64,000 nucleotides of DNA, taken from contig DERO01000019.1 in NCBI GenBank assembly GCA_002360945.1, positions 62,001 to 126,000 of the forward strand. The letters are read 5' to 3'. The stretch is from Leclercia adecarboxylata (GTDB lineage Bacteria > Pseudomonadota > Gammaproteobacteria > Enterobacterales > Enterobacteriaceae). Each line of letters opens with the position of its first letter. Within the stretch, counting starts at the first letter, position 1. The notes beneath the pieces were generated by a model. The model was not told the DNA's origin, did no database searches, and was given only the letters and a program-made list of their open reading frames with translations. The position numbers were made by a program, and so were the translations under genes. This document shows, in pieces, positions 55,695 through 64,000 of the stretch.

Positions 55695-55929
55695 GCAATT
55701 TTATTTTTTAGCTTTTCAGACTGTTCCCGCCTAAATGCTAACCTAATGATTCATATGGATTCCCACAAAAAAACTCAGACTTTAGGGTGATTTTGAAAAA
55801 TGAAACACCCCTTTCATTAAAAATAAAAATAGCGTTTCATTTTTAATTTCCGGCCCGCGTCGACTGTTGTATTTTACTTTTTTAATTTATGCTTTCAGTC
55901 AATTACATCTGATATACAGAGTGTGCAAA

Positions 55930-56763
55930 ATGGATAATGCTGTCGATCGCCACGTTTTTTATATTTCCGATGGTACGGCGATCACCGCCGAAGTGTTGGG
56001 CCATGCGGTGATGTCGCAATTCCCGGTTTCTATCAACAGCATCACGCTGCCGTTCGTGGAAAACGAGAGCCGCGCCCGTGCGGTGAAAGATCAAATTGAC
56101 GCCATTTTCCAGCAGACCGGTGAGCGTCCGCTGGTGTTCTACTCGATTGTGATCCCGGAAATTCGCAATATCATTCTGCAAAGCGAAGGCTTCTGTCAGG
56201 ACATTGTGCAGGCGCTGGTGGCCCCGCTGCAGCAGGAGCTGAAGCTGGACCCGACCCCGGTGGCGCACCGCACCCACGGCCTGAACCCGGCCAATATCAT
56301 CAAGTATGACGCCCGTATTGCCGCTATTGATTACACCCTCGCTCATGATGACGGCATTTCGATGCGTAACCTCGATCAGGCCCAGGTCATTCTGCTCGGC
56401 GTCTCGCGCTGCGGAAAAACCCCGACCAGCCTCTATCTGGCGTTGCAGTTCGGGATCCGCGCCGCAAACTACCCCTTTATTGCTGACGATATGGATAACC
56501 TCGTGCTCCCGGCGGCCCTCAAGCCCCTGCAACATAAGCTCTTTGGCCTTACCATTAACCCGGAACGGCTGGCGGCGATCCGCGAAGAGCGCCGGGAGAA
56601 CAGCCGCTACGCCTCGATGCGCCAGTGCCGGTTGGAGGTGGCCGAAGTCGAGGCCCTGTACCGTAAAAACAACATTCCGTGGCTGAACAGTACCAACTAT
56701 TCGGTAGAAGAGATTGCCACCAAAATCCTCGACATTATGGGCCTTAATCGCCGCATGTACTAA
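55930..56763 (+). CDS. ppsR: PpsR, PEP synthase regulatory kinase/pyrophosphorylase
   Basis: 277 aa from the ATG at 55930, the E. coli length. It switches PpsA off by ADP-dependent phosphorylation and on by Pi-dependent dephosphorylation. It has the P-loop [15 protein letters not shown] (about 153-167) and the N-terminal [20 protein letters not shown] block of the DUF299 family. The frame extends upstream to 55867 without homology. Its last codons form part of the aroH operator. Confidence 0.96.
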   Translation: MDNAVDRHVFYISDGTAITAEVLGHAVMSQFPVSINSITLPFVENESRARAVKDQIDAIFQQTGERPLVFYSIVIPEIRNIILQSEGFCQDIVQALVAPLQQELKLDPTPVAHRTHGLNPANIIKYDARIAAIDYTLAHDDGISMRNLDQAQVILLGVSRCGKTPTSLYLALQFGIRAANYPFIADDMDNLVLPAALKPLQHKLFGLTINPERLAAIREERRENSRYASMRQCRLEVAEVEALYRKNNIPWLNSTNYSVEEIATKILDIMGLNRRMY

Positions 56764-56774
56764 CAGACTAGTAC
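56757..56774 (+). promoter_or_regulatory. TrpR operator of aroH
   Basis: GTACTAACAGACTAGTAC matches the E. coli aroH operator layout GTACTA-N4-ACTAGTGC and the TrpR consensus. It overlaps the ppsR stop codon. TATACT (about 56793-56798) downstream is a good -10. Confidence 0.8.
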
Positions 56775-56917
56775 AACAGTCCATAATCCTTTATACTCCT
56801 ACCCCACAACAGGGCACCGCTTGTGCCCTGCACTTGAATTCAGCGGGGATTGGTTTAAGGTGATGCCCATCACTTCCCGGTAAGTTACCGTTGAAGCACT
56901 ACATTCTGAGAAATACC

Positions 56918-57964
56918 ATGAACAAAACCGATGAACTGCGCACGGCGCGTATCGATAGCCTGGTGACGCCAGCTGAACTGGCCCAGCGGTACCCTGTTTC
57001 TGCGGCAGTGGCAGAAAACGTGACAACGTCACGCAAACGTATTGAAAAAATCCTCAACGGTGAAGATCGCCGCCTGCTGGTAATTGTTGGCCCCTGTTCT
57101 ATTCACGACCTTGATGCTGCAATGGACTATGCTCAGCGCCTGAAGGGGATGCGGGATAAACACCATGCCCACCTGGAAATCGTGATGCGCACTTACTTCG
57201 AGAAGCCGCGCACCGTAGTGGGCTGGAAAGGGCTGATCTCCGATCCCGACCTGAACGGCAGCTACCGGGTCAATCACGGCATTCAGCTGGCGCGCAAGCT
57301 GCTGCTGCAGGTCAACGAGCTGGGCGTCCCTACCGCCACCGAATTCCTTGATATGGTGACCGGACAGTTTATCGCCGATCTGATCAGCTGGGGTGCCATC
57401 GGGGCTCGCACCACCGAAAGCCAGATCCACCGTGAAATGGCCTCGGCGCTCTCCTGCCCGGTGGGCTTTAAAAACGGTACCGACGGCAATACCCGCATCG
57501 CGGTAGACGCCATCCGCGCCGCCCGCGCCAGCCACATGTTCCTGTCCCCGGATAAGAACGGCCAGATGACCATCTATCAGACCAGCGGCAACCCGTACGG
57601 GCACATCATCATGCGCGGCGGCAAACAGCCGAATTATCACCCTCAGGATCTGGCGGAAGCCTGCGATACCCTGCGTGAGTTCGACCTGCCCGAGCAGCTG
57701 GTGGTGGATTTCAGCCACGGCAACTGCCAGAAGCAACATCGCCGTCAGCTGGACGTCTGCGATGAGGTTTGCCAGCAGATCCGCAACGGCTCAACCGCTA
57801 TCGCCGGGATCATGGCCGAAAGCTTCCTGCGCGAAGGCACGCAGAAAGTGGTGGTCGGTCAGCCTGTCACCTACGGTCAGTCGATCACCGACCCTTGCCT
57901 GAGCTGGGAAGACACTGAAGTGCTGCTGGATAAACTTGCCTCCGCAGTTGACAGTCGTTTTTAA
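56918..57964 (+). CDS. aroH: AroH, Trp-sensitive DAHP synthase
   Basis: 348 aa as in E. coli. It condenses PEP and erythrose-4-phosphate to DAHP, the entry step of aromatic synthesis. The family motif LLVIVGPCSIHD is at about 48-59, and KPRTVVGWKGL, GARTTESQ and the metal-binding DFSHGNCQK follow. It resembles AroH rather than AroF/G in its N-terminus (MNKTDELRTARIDSLVTP). The TrpR operator upstream supports the assignment. Confidence 0.96.
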   Translation: MNKTDELRTARIDSLVTPAELAQRYPVSAAVAENVTTSRKRIEKILNGEDRRLLVIVGPCSIHDLDAAMDYAQRLKGMRDKHHAHLEIVMRTYFEKPRTVVGWKGLISDPDLNGSYRVNHGIQLARKLLLQVNELGVPTATEFLDMVTGQFIADLISWGAIGARTTESQIHREMASALSCPVGFKNGTDGNTRIAVDAIRAARASHMFLSPDKNGQMTIYQTSGNPYGHIIMRGGKQPNYHPQDLAEACDTLREFDLPEQLVVDFSHGNCQKQHRRQLDVCDEVCQQIRNGSTAIAGIMAESFLREGTQKVVVGQPVTYGQSITDPCLSWEDTEVLLDKLASAVDSRF

Positions 57965-57968
57965 AAGC

Positions 57969-58047
57969 CATGCCCGGTGGCGCTACGCTTACCGGGCCTA
58001 CGTATCGCTTTTGTAGGCCGGGTAAGGCGTAGCCGCCACCCGGCTTT
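57969..58047. repeat. REP/BIME palindromic repeat after aroH
   Basis: Two inverted REP units: CGGTGGCGCTACGCTTACCG (57975-57994) and GGGTAAGGCGTAGCCGCCAC with CCGGC (about 58020-58044), joined by GGGCCTACG and TGTAGGCC. This is the standard enterobacterial REP pair and can also block transcription or protect the aroH message end. Confidence 0.85.
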
Positions 58048-58116
58048 TTTGCATCCCCCTCTTTCACCCACCTCACTGTTTTTTCATAAAAGGCTTGCCG
58101 TCAAAATCGATTTGTT

Positions 58117-58135
58117 GATAATGATTATCATTGTT
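58117..58135 (+). promoter_or_regulatory. Fur box upstream of hemP
   Basis: GATAATGATTATCATTGTT matches the 19-bp Fur box closely, 27 bp before the hemP start. It predicts iron repression of the whole heme operon. Confidence 0.85.
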
Positions 58136-58162
58136 ACATTGATTGCTATTTTGAAAAACATT

Positions 58163-58357
58163 ATGTCACGTATGGATAACACTGCAGCAACGCTCACTCG
58201 TCCTGAAGACAAAACACAGCCTGCCTCAGGCGCAACCGATCGTCGTATCGACAGTAAACAGCTGTTGGGCGAGGAAGGACGCGTCATTATTGAGCATGAC
58301 GGCCAGCACTACCTGCTGCGTCAGACACATGCCGGAAAACTGATCCTCACAAAATAA
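58163..58357 (+). CDS. hemP: HemP, hemin uptake protein
   Basis: 64 aa from the ATG at 58163, beginning [16 protein letters not shown]. The HemP domain is [20 protein letters not shown] and [16 protein letters not shown], like E. coli YdiE. In Burkholderia the homologue HmuP/HemP activates the heme receptor gene; in enterics its role is not settled. First gene of the operon, 71 bp before hmuR. Confidence 0.92.
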   Translation: MSRMDNTAATLTRPEDKTQPASGATDRRIDSKQLLGEEGRVIIEHDGQHYLLRQTHAGKLILTK

Positions 58358-58428
58358 GTTCCCCCCGCCAGCCACCCAGGTTCCCCCCAGGCAGCCAGCG
58401 CTTTTCACTTTTAAATGGAGAGTGGCTC

Positions 58429-60414
58429 ATGCCATACCTGAATACCGCGTCTTTACGCCCGTCGCTGCTGGCGCTGGCGATCCTCAGCGCCCTGCCGGGC
58501 GCTGCTGCTGCTGCCACCGACGACATTACCGTTACCGCCACCGGTAATGCCCGCAGCGCCTTTGAAGCCCCGATGATGGTCAGCGTCATTGACGCCACCG
58601 CCCCGGAAAATCAAACCGCCAGCTCGGCAGCCGATCTGCTGCGCCACGTACCCGGCCTGACCCTTGACGGCACCGGACGCACTAACGGCCAGGACGTCAA
58701 CCTGCGCGGGTACGATCGTCGTGGCGTGCTGGTGCTGGTTGACGGCGTTCGTCAGGGTACCGATACCGGTCACCTGAACAGCACTTTCCTCGACCCGGCG
58801 CTGATCAAACGGATCGAGATCGTGCGCGGACCGTCCGCCCTGCTGTACGGCAGCGGCGCGATGGGCGGGGTGATCGCCTATGACACCGCCGATGCGAAAG
58901 ATCTGCTTCAGGCCGGACAAACCAGCGGCTATCGTGTGTTTGGCACCGCCGCCACCGGCGACCACAGCCTCGGCATGGGTGCCAGCGCCTTTGGCCGCAC
59001 CGACACCCTCGACGGCCTGGTGGCCTGGTCGAGTCGGGATCGCGGGGATATCCGTCAGGGCGGCGGCGGCACCGCGCCGAACGACGAATCGATCAGCAAC
59101 ATGCTGGCGAAAGGCAACTGGCAGATGGATCAGGCCCAGTCCCTGAGCGGCTCGCTGCGCTACTACAACAACGCAGCGCAGGAGCCGAAAAACCCGCAGA
59201 CCATCGAGGCGGACGACAGCAGTAACCCGATGACCGACCGCTCCACCATCCAGCGTGACGTCCAGCTGGGGTATCACCTCGCGCCGGAGGGCAACGACTG
59301 GCTGAATGCCGATGCCCGCCTCTACTGGTCTGAGGCACGTATCAATGCCCAGAATATTGACGGCAGCGGCGAATTCCGCCAGCAGACCACCAAAGGCGGC
59401 AAAGTGGAGAACCGCACCCGCCTGTTCGCTGACTCCTTCGCCTCACACCTGCTGACCTATGGCGGGGAGTATTACCGTCAGGAGCAGGAGCCGTCCGGCG
59501 CAACGACTGGCTTCCCGGATGCGAGTATCGATTTCAGCTCCGGCTGGCTGCAGGATGAGATCACCCTGCGCGATCTGCCTGTCACCCTCCTCGGCGGCAC
59601 CCGCTACGATAACTACCGTGGCAGCAGCGATGGCTATGAGGATGTGGATGCCGATAAATGGTCTTCCCGCGCCGGGATCACCGTGTCGCCAACGGAGTGG
59701 CTGATGCTGTTCGGCTCGTATGCCCAGGCCTTCCGCGCCCCGACGATGGGCGAAATGTATAACGATGCTAAACACTTCTCCATTGGCCGGTTCTACACCA
59801 ACTACTGGGTGCCGAACCCGAACCTGCGCCCGGAAACCAACGAAACCCAGGAGTACGGGTTTGGACTGCGCTTTGACGATTTGATGCTGGCTGGCGATGC
59901 GCTGGAGTTCAAAGCCAGCTACTTTGATACCAACGCTAAAGATTACATCTCCACCACCGTCGATTTTGCCGCCGCCACTACCATGTCGTACAACGTGCCG
60001 AACGCCAAAATCTGGGGCTGGGACGTGATGGCGAAATACTCCGCCAGCCTGTTTAACCTCGACGTGGCCTATAACCGCACCCGGGGTAAAGACACCGACA
60101 CCGGGGAGTACATCTCCAGCATCAGCCCGGACACCGTCTCCAGCAAGCTGGATGTTCCGCTGGCGCAGAGCGGCTTTAGCCTCGGCTGGATCGGCACCTT
60201 TGCCGATCGCTCCACCCACGTGAGCAGCAGCTACAGCCACCAGCCGGGCTATGCGGTGAATGATTTCTACGTCAGCTATCAGGGCCAGCAGGCGCTGAAG
60301 GGCGTGACCACCACCCTGGTGCTCGGTAACGCCTTCGATAAAGAGTACTGGTCGCCGCAGGGCATCCCGCAGGATGGCCGCAACGGCAAGATTTTCGTGA
60401 GTTATCAGTGGTAA
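58429..60414 (+). CDS. hmuR: HmuR/HemR-type TonB-dependent heme receptor
   Basis: A 661-aa outer membrane receptor. The signal peptide ends at ALPGAAAA (about residue 28), then TDDITVTATG (TonB box region). The plug domain (about 40-150) has SSAADLLRHVPGLTLDGTGR and LRGYDRRGVLVLVDGVRQG. The barrel contains the heme-receptor signature FRAPTMGEMY with NPNLRPETNE, and ends in aromatic Trp (VSYQW). It imports heme across the outer membrane with TonB energy. Fur-regulated by context. Confidence 0.94.
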   Translation: MPYLNTASLRPSLLALAILSALPGAAAAATDDITVTATGNARSAFEAPMMVSVIDATAPENQTASSAADLLRHVPGLTLDGTGRTNGQDVNLRGYDRRGVLVLVDGVRQGTDTGHLNSTFLDPALIKRIEIVRGPSALLYGSGAMGGVIAYDTADAKDLLQAGQTSGYRVFGTAATGDHSLGMGASAFGRTDTLDGLVAWSSRDRGDIRQGGGGTAPNDESISNMLAKGNWQMDQAQSLSGSLRYYNNAAQEPKNPQTIEADDSSNPMTDRSTIQRDVQLGYHLAPEGNDWLNADARLYWSEARINAQNIDGSGEFRQQTTKGGKVENRTRLFADSFASHLLTYGGEYYRQEQEPSGATTGFPDASIDFSSGWLQDEITLRDLPVTLLGGTRYDNYRGSSDGYEDVDADKWSSRAGITVSPTEWLMLFGSYAQAFRAPTMGEMYNDAKHFSIGRFYTNYWVPNPNLRPETNETQEYGFGLRFDDLMLAGDALEFKASYFDTNAKDYISTTVDFAAATTMSYNVPNAKIWGWDVMAKYSASLFNLDVAYNRTRGKDTDTGEYISSISPDTVSSKLDVPLAQSGFSLGWIGTFADRSTHVSSSYSHQPGYAVNDFYVSYQGQQALKGVTTTLVLGNAFDKEYWSPQGIPQDGRNGKIFVSYQW

Positions 60415-60421
60415 TCACCCT

Positions 60422-60444
60422 GCCCCGGTTCCGCCGGGGCGTTT
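60422..60444 (+). other. Intercistronic hairpin hmuR-hmuS
   Basis: GCCCCGG, TTCCG, CCGGGGC, GTTT: a 7-bp GC stem just after the hmuR stop. It may partially terminate or stabilise the receptor message, giving more receptor than downstream proteins. Confidence 0.5.
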
Positions 60445-60462
60445 ATCCGGAAGGAAGAGACA

Positions 60463-61491
60463 ATGAATCACTACGCACGCTGGCTTGAACTAAAAGAACA
60501 AAATCCCGGGAAATACGCGCGTGATATCGCTGCCCTGATGAACATCAGCGAAGCCGAACTAACCTGGGCCCGGGTGGGCCATGATACGTGGCGTCTGCAC
60601 GGCGACATCCGCGAGATCCTCGGCGCGCTGGAAGCGGTGGGCGAAACCAAGTGCATCTGCCGCAATCAGTATGCGGTTCACGAACAGGTGGGCACCTTCA
60701 CTAACCAACATCTGAACGGCCATGCCGGGCTGGTGCTCAACCCACGCGGGCTGGATCTGCGCCTGTTCCTCCACCAGTGGGACAGCGCGTTTCATATCAC
60801 CGAGACCACCGCGCGCGGCGAACGTCAGAGCATTCAGTTTTTCGACCATCAGGGCGATGCCGTGCTGAAGGTCTATACCACCGACAACACGGACGTCTCA
60901 GCCTGGGGTGACCTGCTGTCCCGCTTTATCTTCGCTGATAACCCGCCGCTGGCGCTGAAAGCCGCCGATCCGGCAGCGAATGTGGCAAATGCCGACGCGG
61001 CAACCGTGGACAGCGAGTGGCGCGCCATGACCGACGTCCACCAGTTCTTCGGCCTGCTGAAGCGCCACAGTCTCACCCGGCAGCAGGCGTTCCGTCTGGT
61101 GGGTGACGATCTGGCCTGTCAGGTAGATAACAGCGCCCTGGCGCAGCTGCTGAATACCGCCCGTCAGGACGGCAACGAGATCATGATTTTCGTCGGCAAC
61201 CGCGGCTGCGTACAGATCTTCACTGGCGCGATCGAGAAAGTGGTGCCGATGAAGGGCTGGCTGAACATCTTCAACCCGGCCTTTACCCTGCACCTGCTGG
61301 ATGAGACCATCGCCGAGAGTTGGGTGACGCGCAAACCGACTGCCGACGGGCATGTCACCAGCCTCGAACTCTTTGCCGCCGACGGGACACAGATCGCCCA
61401 GCTGTACGGTCAGCGCACCGAAGGCGAGCCCGAGCAGCGCCAGTGGCGTTCACAGATCGACGCCCTGACGGTAAAAGGGCTGGCCGCATGA
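60463..61491 (+). CDS. hmuS: HmuS, cytoplasmic heme-handling protein
   Basis: A 342-aa HemS/ChuS-family protein of two structural repeats (about 1-165 and 180-340), which binds heme and degrades or stores it. It starts [20 protein letters not shown]; the second repeat has [20 protein letters not shown]. Ribosome-binding site GGAAGGAAGAG. Its stop overlaps the hmuT start (ATGA). Confidence 0.94.
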   Translation: MNHYARWLELKEQNPGKYARDIAALMNISEAELTWARVGHDTWRLHGDIREILGALEAVGETKCICRNQYAVHEQVGTFTNQHLNGHAGLVLNPRGLDLRLFLHQWDSAFHITETTARGERQSIQFFDHQGDAVLKVYTTDNTDVSAWGDLLSRFIFADNPPLALKAADPAANVANADAATVDSEWRAMTDVHQFFGLLKRHSLTRQQAFRLVGDDLACQVDNSALAQLLNTARQDGNEIMIFVGNRGCVQIFTGAIEKVVPMKGWLNIFNPAFTLHLLDETIAESWVTRKPTADGHVTSLELFAADGTQIAQLYGQRTEGEPEQRQWRSQIDALTVKGLAA

Positions 61492-62309
61492 GAAAATTGC
61501 TCGCCCTGCTTGTGGCGCTACCGCTGGCCGCCATTGGCGCGGTACAGGAGAAGATCGTCGCCCTCGGCGGCGACGTGACGGAAATTGTTTACGCCCTGGG
61601 CGCCGAAGGTTCGCTGGTGGCACGCGACAGCACCAGCCAGTGGCCGGAGCAGGCCACCGCCCTGCCGGACGTAGGCTACCTGCGCCAGCTCAATGCCGAG
61701 GGGATCCTGGCGATGCGTCCGACGCTGGTGTTAGCCAGCGCCCAGGCGCAGCCCTCGCTGGCGCTGAAACAGGTCGGGCAGAGTCACGTCCGCGTGGTGA
61801 CCGTGCCGGGCAGCAACGCCCTCAGCGTGATCGACGAGAAAGTGCGGGTGGTGGCCGAGGCGACGCACCGCGTTGCCGAAGGGGAAGTCCTGCGTAAGCG
61901 CCTGCAGCAGGAGCTGGCCGCGCTGCCTGCCATGCCGATCGATAAGCGGGTGCTGTTTATCCTCAACCACGGCGGGATGACCGCTATGGCCGCAGGACAG
62001 GAGACCGGGGCCGATGCGGCGATCCGCGCGGCCGGTCTGCAGAATGCGATGCAGGGGTTCTCCCGCTATCAGCCGCTCTCTCAGGAAGGGGTCATTGCCA
62101 GCCAGCCTGACCTGGTGGTGATTTCGCAGGACGGCGTAAAAGCAATGGGTGGAGAAGCGAATCTGTGGAAGCTGCCAGGTATGGCGCAAACCCCGGCGGG
62201 ACGTAATAAACAGGTGCTGCAGATTGACGATATGGCGCTGCTCGGGTTTAGCGTGCGCACCCCGCAGGCCATTGGGCAGCTGCGCAGTAAAGCAGGGCAA
62301 CTGCACTAA
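61488..62309 (+). CDS. hmuT: HmuT, periplasmic heme-binding protein
   Basis: A 273-aa class III solute-binding protein. The signal peptide [18 protein letters not shown] is cleaved near residue 18. It has [20 protein letters not shown] and the heme-ligand tyrosine region [15 protein letters not shown]. The frame is open further upstream but only inside hmuS. Delivers heme to HmuUV. Confidence 0.94.
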   Translation: MRKLLALLVALPLAAIGAVQEKIVALGGDVTEIVYALGAEGSLVARDSTSQWPEQATALPDVGYLRQLNAEGILAMRPTLVLASAQAQPSLALKQVGQSHVRVVTVPGSNALSVIDEKVRVVAEATHRVAEGEVLRKRLQQELAALPAMPIDKRVLFILNHGGMTAMAAGQETGADAAIRAAGLQNAMQGFSRYQPLSQEGVIASQPDLVVISQDGVKAMGGEANLWKLPGMAQTPAGRNKQVLQIDDMALLGFSVRTPQAIGQLRSKAGQLH

Positions 62310-63301
62310 TGCCTCGCCGGATCGGCTATTCCCTGTGGGGGCTGGCAATGGCGCTGGTGCTGATGACGCTGCTGGCTACCGGTTTTGGCGCGTTGCGCCT
62401 GCCGGTGTCCCTGCTGTGGAGCGGCAGTGACGAGGCGCTGCGCCAGATCTGGCTCACCATCCGCCTGCCGCGGGTGCTGCTGGCGCTGGTGATTGGCGGT
62501 TCGCTGGCGCTGGCGGGCTGCGTGATGCAGGGGCTGTTTCGCAATCCGCTTGCCGATCCCGGTTTGCTGGGGATCAGCAGCGGTGCCGCCTGCGCCGTCG
62601 CCCTGTGGGTGGTGCTGCCCGTCACCCTTCCTGCCCTGCTGATGCTCTACGCCCCGATGCTGGCGGCCTTTCTCGGCGCGCTGGCGGCAACCGTCGTGAT
62701 CTTTCTGCTCAGCCAGCAGCTGGAGAGTTCTCTCTCGCGGCTGCTGCTGGTGGGTATCGCCATCAACGCCCTGTGCGGCGCGGCGGTGGGCGTGCTCTCA
62801 TGGGTCAGTAACGATGCCCAGCTGCGCCAGCTCTCGCTGTGGGGGATGGGTAGCCTCGGCCAGGCCCAGTGGTCCACCCTGCTGGCAGTGACCTCTTTGA
62901 TGATCCCCACCGTGCTGACGATCTGGCGGCAGGCATCGGCCCTGAATCTGCTGCAGCTCGGGGAGGAGGAGGCGCACTATCTGGGCGTCGACGTGCGCCT
63001 CGTCCAGCGGGTTTTACTCCTGTGCAGCGCCCTGCTGGTGGCCGCCGCGGTGGCGGTCAGCGGGGTAATTGGTTTTATTGGCCTGGTAGTGCCGCACCTG
63101 ATGCGCATGTGGCTGGGATCCGATCACCGGGCGGTGATCCCCGGTTCGGTACTGGCGGGGGCGTTTCTGCTGCTGATTGCCGATACCGCTGCACGCACGC
63201 TGGTCGCCCCGGCGGAAATGCCGGTCGGACTATTGACCAGCCTTCTCGGTGCGCCCTGGTTCCTGTGGCTCATTTTCCGTCGTGGAGGCCAGCATGGCTG
63301 A
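62309..63301 (+). CDS. hmuU: HmuU, heme ABC permease
   Basis: A 330-aa FecCD-family permease with about nine or ten transmembrane helices: RLPRVLLALVIGGSLALAGC (about 52-71), NPLADPGLLGISSGA and GFIGLVVPHLMRM. The ATG overlaps the hmuT stop (TAATG). Its stop overlaps the hmuV start. Confidence 0.95.
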   Translation: MPRRIGYSLWGLAMALVLMTLLATGFGALRLPVSLLWSGSDEALRQIWLTIRLPRVLLALVIGGSLALAGCVMQGLFRNPLADPGLLGISSGAACAVALWVVLPVTLPALLMLYAPMLAAFLGALAATVVIFLLSQQLESSLSRLLLVGIAINALCGAAVGVLSWVSNDAQLRQLSLWGMGSLGQAQWSTLLAVTSLMIPTVLTIWRQASALNLLQLGEEEAHYLGVDVRLVQRVLLLCSALLVAAAVAVSGVIGFIGLVVPHLMRMWLGSDHRAVIPGSVLAGAFLLLIADTAARTLVAPAEMPVGLLTSLLGAPWFLWLIFRRGGQHG

Positions 63302-64000
63302 ATCCTTAGTTGCTGAAGGCTTGTCTTATCGCGTCGCAGGCCGGACGGTGGTGCGCGACGTCTCGCTGTCGCTCGCGCCGGGTGAACTTGTGGCGCTGAT
63401 TGGCCCTAACGGCGCGGGGAAATCGACTCTGCTGCGTCTGTTAACCGGTTTTCTCAGGCCGGATGCCGGACGCTGTCTGCTGGACGAGAAGGCGCTGGAA
63501 ACATGGAGTACCCAGGCGCTATCGCGCCAGCGGGCGGTGATGCGCCAGCAAACCCAGCTGGGCTTTGACTGGCCGGTGGAGGCGGTGATCGGGATGGGCC
63601 GGTCACCCTGGACAGCACAGCCCGAGGCGCAAATTGTCAGCGAGGTGATGCAGCTTACCGGCTGTCAGCCGCTGGCGGGGCGTCAGTATGGGGCTCTGTC
63701 GGGCGGGGAGCAGCAGCGGGTGCAGCTGGCCCGGGCGCTGGCGCAGCTGTGGTGTGACGGCGCGCCGCGCGGCTGGCTGTTTCTTGATGAGCCCACCTCG
63801 GCGCTGGATCTTTACCACCAGCAGCATCTGCTACGGCTGCTGAAAAGGCTGACTGCTGACGCGGATCTGCACGTCTGCGTGGTGCTGCACGATCTCAATC
63901 TGGCCGCCCTATGGGCCGACCGGATTGTGCTCCTGTATGAAGGCAGGATTGTCTCTCAGGGGTCGCCGCCGTCGGTGCTACAGGCCGATGACCTGGCGCG
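63294..64000 (+). CDS. hmuV: HmuV, heme ABC ATPase (C-terminus beyond window)
   Basis: 235 codons are visible; the gene runs off the right edge, and the family length is about 255-260 aa, so little is missing. Walker A GPNGAGKST is at about 38, signature LSGGEQQRVQLARAL, Walker [14 protein letters not shown] and H-loop VVLHDLNLAA. ATG at 63294 overlaps hmuU by 8 bp. Confidence 0.94.
   Translation, partial: MAESLVAEGLSYRVAGRTVVRDVSLSLAPGELVALIGPNGAGKSTLLRLLTGFLRPDAGRCLLDEKALETWSTQALSRQRAVMRQQTQLGFDWPVEAVIGMGRSPWTAQPEAQIVSEVMQLTGCQPLAGRQYGALSGGEQQRVQLARALAQLWCDGAPRGWLFLDEPTSALDLYHQQHLLRLLKRLTADADLHVCVVLHDLNLAALWADRIVLLYEGRIVSQGSPPSVLQADDLA

Overview
This window is a chromosomal segment of an enterobacterium. 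Gene content and order follow the E. coli K-12 block punR-punC-cfa-ribC-mdtK-valVW ... ydhS ... fumD-pykF-lpp-ldtE-sufEDSCBA-menI-ydiJ-ydiK-rprA-ppsA-ppsR-aroH-hemP. GC-rich coding sequence, a hemP-hmuRSTUV heme-uptake operon and Klebsiella-type methionine-to-cysteine recycling genes point to an Enterobacter/Leclercia/Lelliottia/Klebsiella-type genome rather than Escherichia. The species cannot be fixed from the sequence alone.

Layout. (1) 1-5459 is core: a purine nucleoside exporter with its LysR regulator, cyclopropane fatty acid synthase, riboflavin synthase, the MdtK MATE pump and two tandem tRNA-Val(GAC) genes. (2) 5525-10241 is an anaerobic DMSO-reductase-family operon on the minus strand (DmsA-, DmsB- and DmsC-like proteins plus a multi-cluster ferredoxin) with a perfect FNR site upstream; ydhS follows on the plus strand. 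(3) 12135-24547 is a compact bidirectional catabolic cluster of unknown substrate. A LacI-type repressor leads a minus-strand arm (two tandem-domain NTF2/SnoaL-like proteins, a HisD-like dehydrogenase, an amidase). A facing plus-strand arm carries an MFS transporter, a second HisD-like dehydrogenase, an SDR, an alpha/beta hydrolase, an HpcH/HpaI aldolase and a bicupin. Two matching LacI-type inverted repeats, 90 bp apart centre to centre, lie between the arms. This is the best candidate here for an undescribed system. (4) 24588-32540 is accessory: beta-carbonic anhydrase, a zinc-ribbon/metallo-beta-lactamase-fold protein, small proteins, a histidine kinase/response regulator pair next to a secreted HbpS/GlcG-like protein, and a polar amino-acid ABC transporter. 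(5) 32521-38289 holds fumD, a MetNIQ-type importer, and a divergent cystathionine beta-synthase/gamma-lyase pair: methionine uptake plus reverse transsulfuration. (6) 38667-57964 is core again: pyruvate kinase I, Braun lipoprotein, an L,D-transpeptidase, the Suf Fe-S machinery, MenI, YdiJ, YdiK, RprA sRNA, PEP synthase and its regulator, and Trp-sensitive DAHP synthase. (7) 58163-64000 is a Fur-box-preceded heme uptake operon that runs off the window.

How the genes relate. The interval between ydhS and fumD is where E. coli K-12 carries ydhTUXWVY; here it is filled by regions 3 and 4. Both edges are convergent gene ends that overlap by 14 and 20 bp, with no integrase, transposase or flanking repeat seen, so it reads as a long-settled variable locus rather than a fresh island. 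Several regulatory sites can be read directly: the FNR site before dmsA, a TrpR operator before aroH, Fur boxes before sufA and hemP, the RcsB box and promoter of rprA, both cfa promoters, and the lpp promoter.
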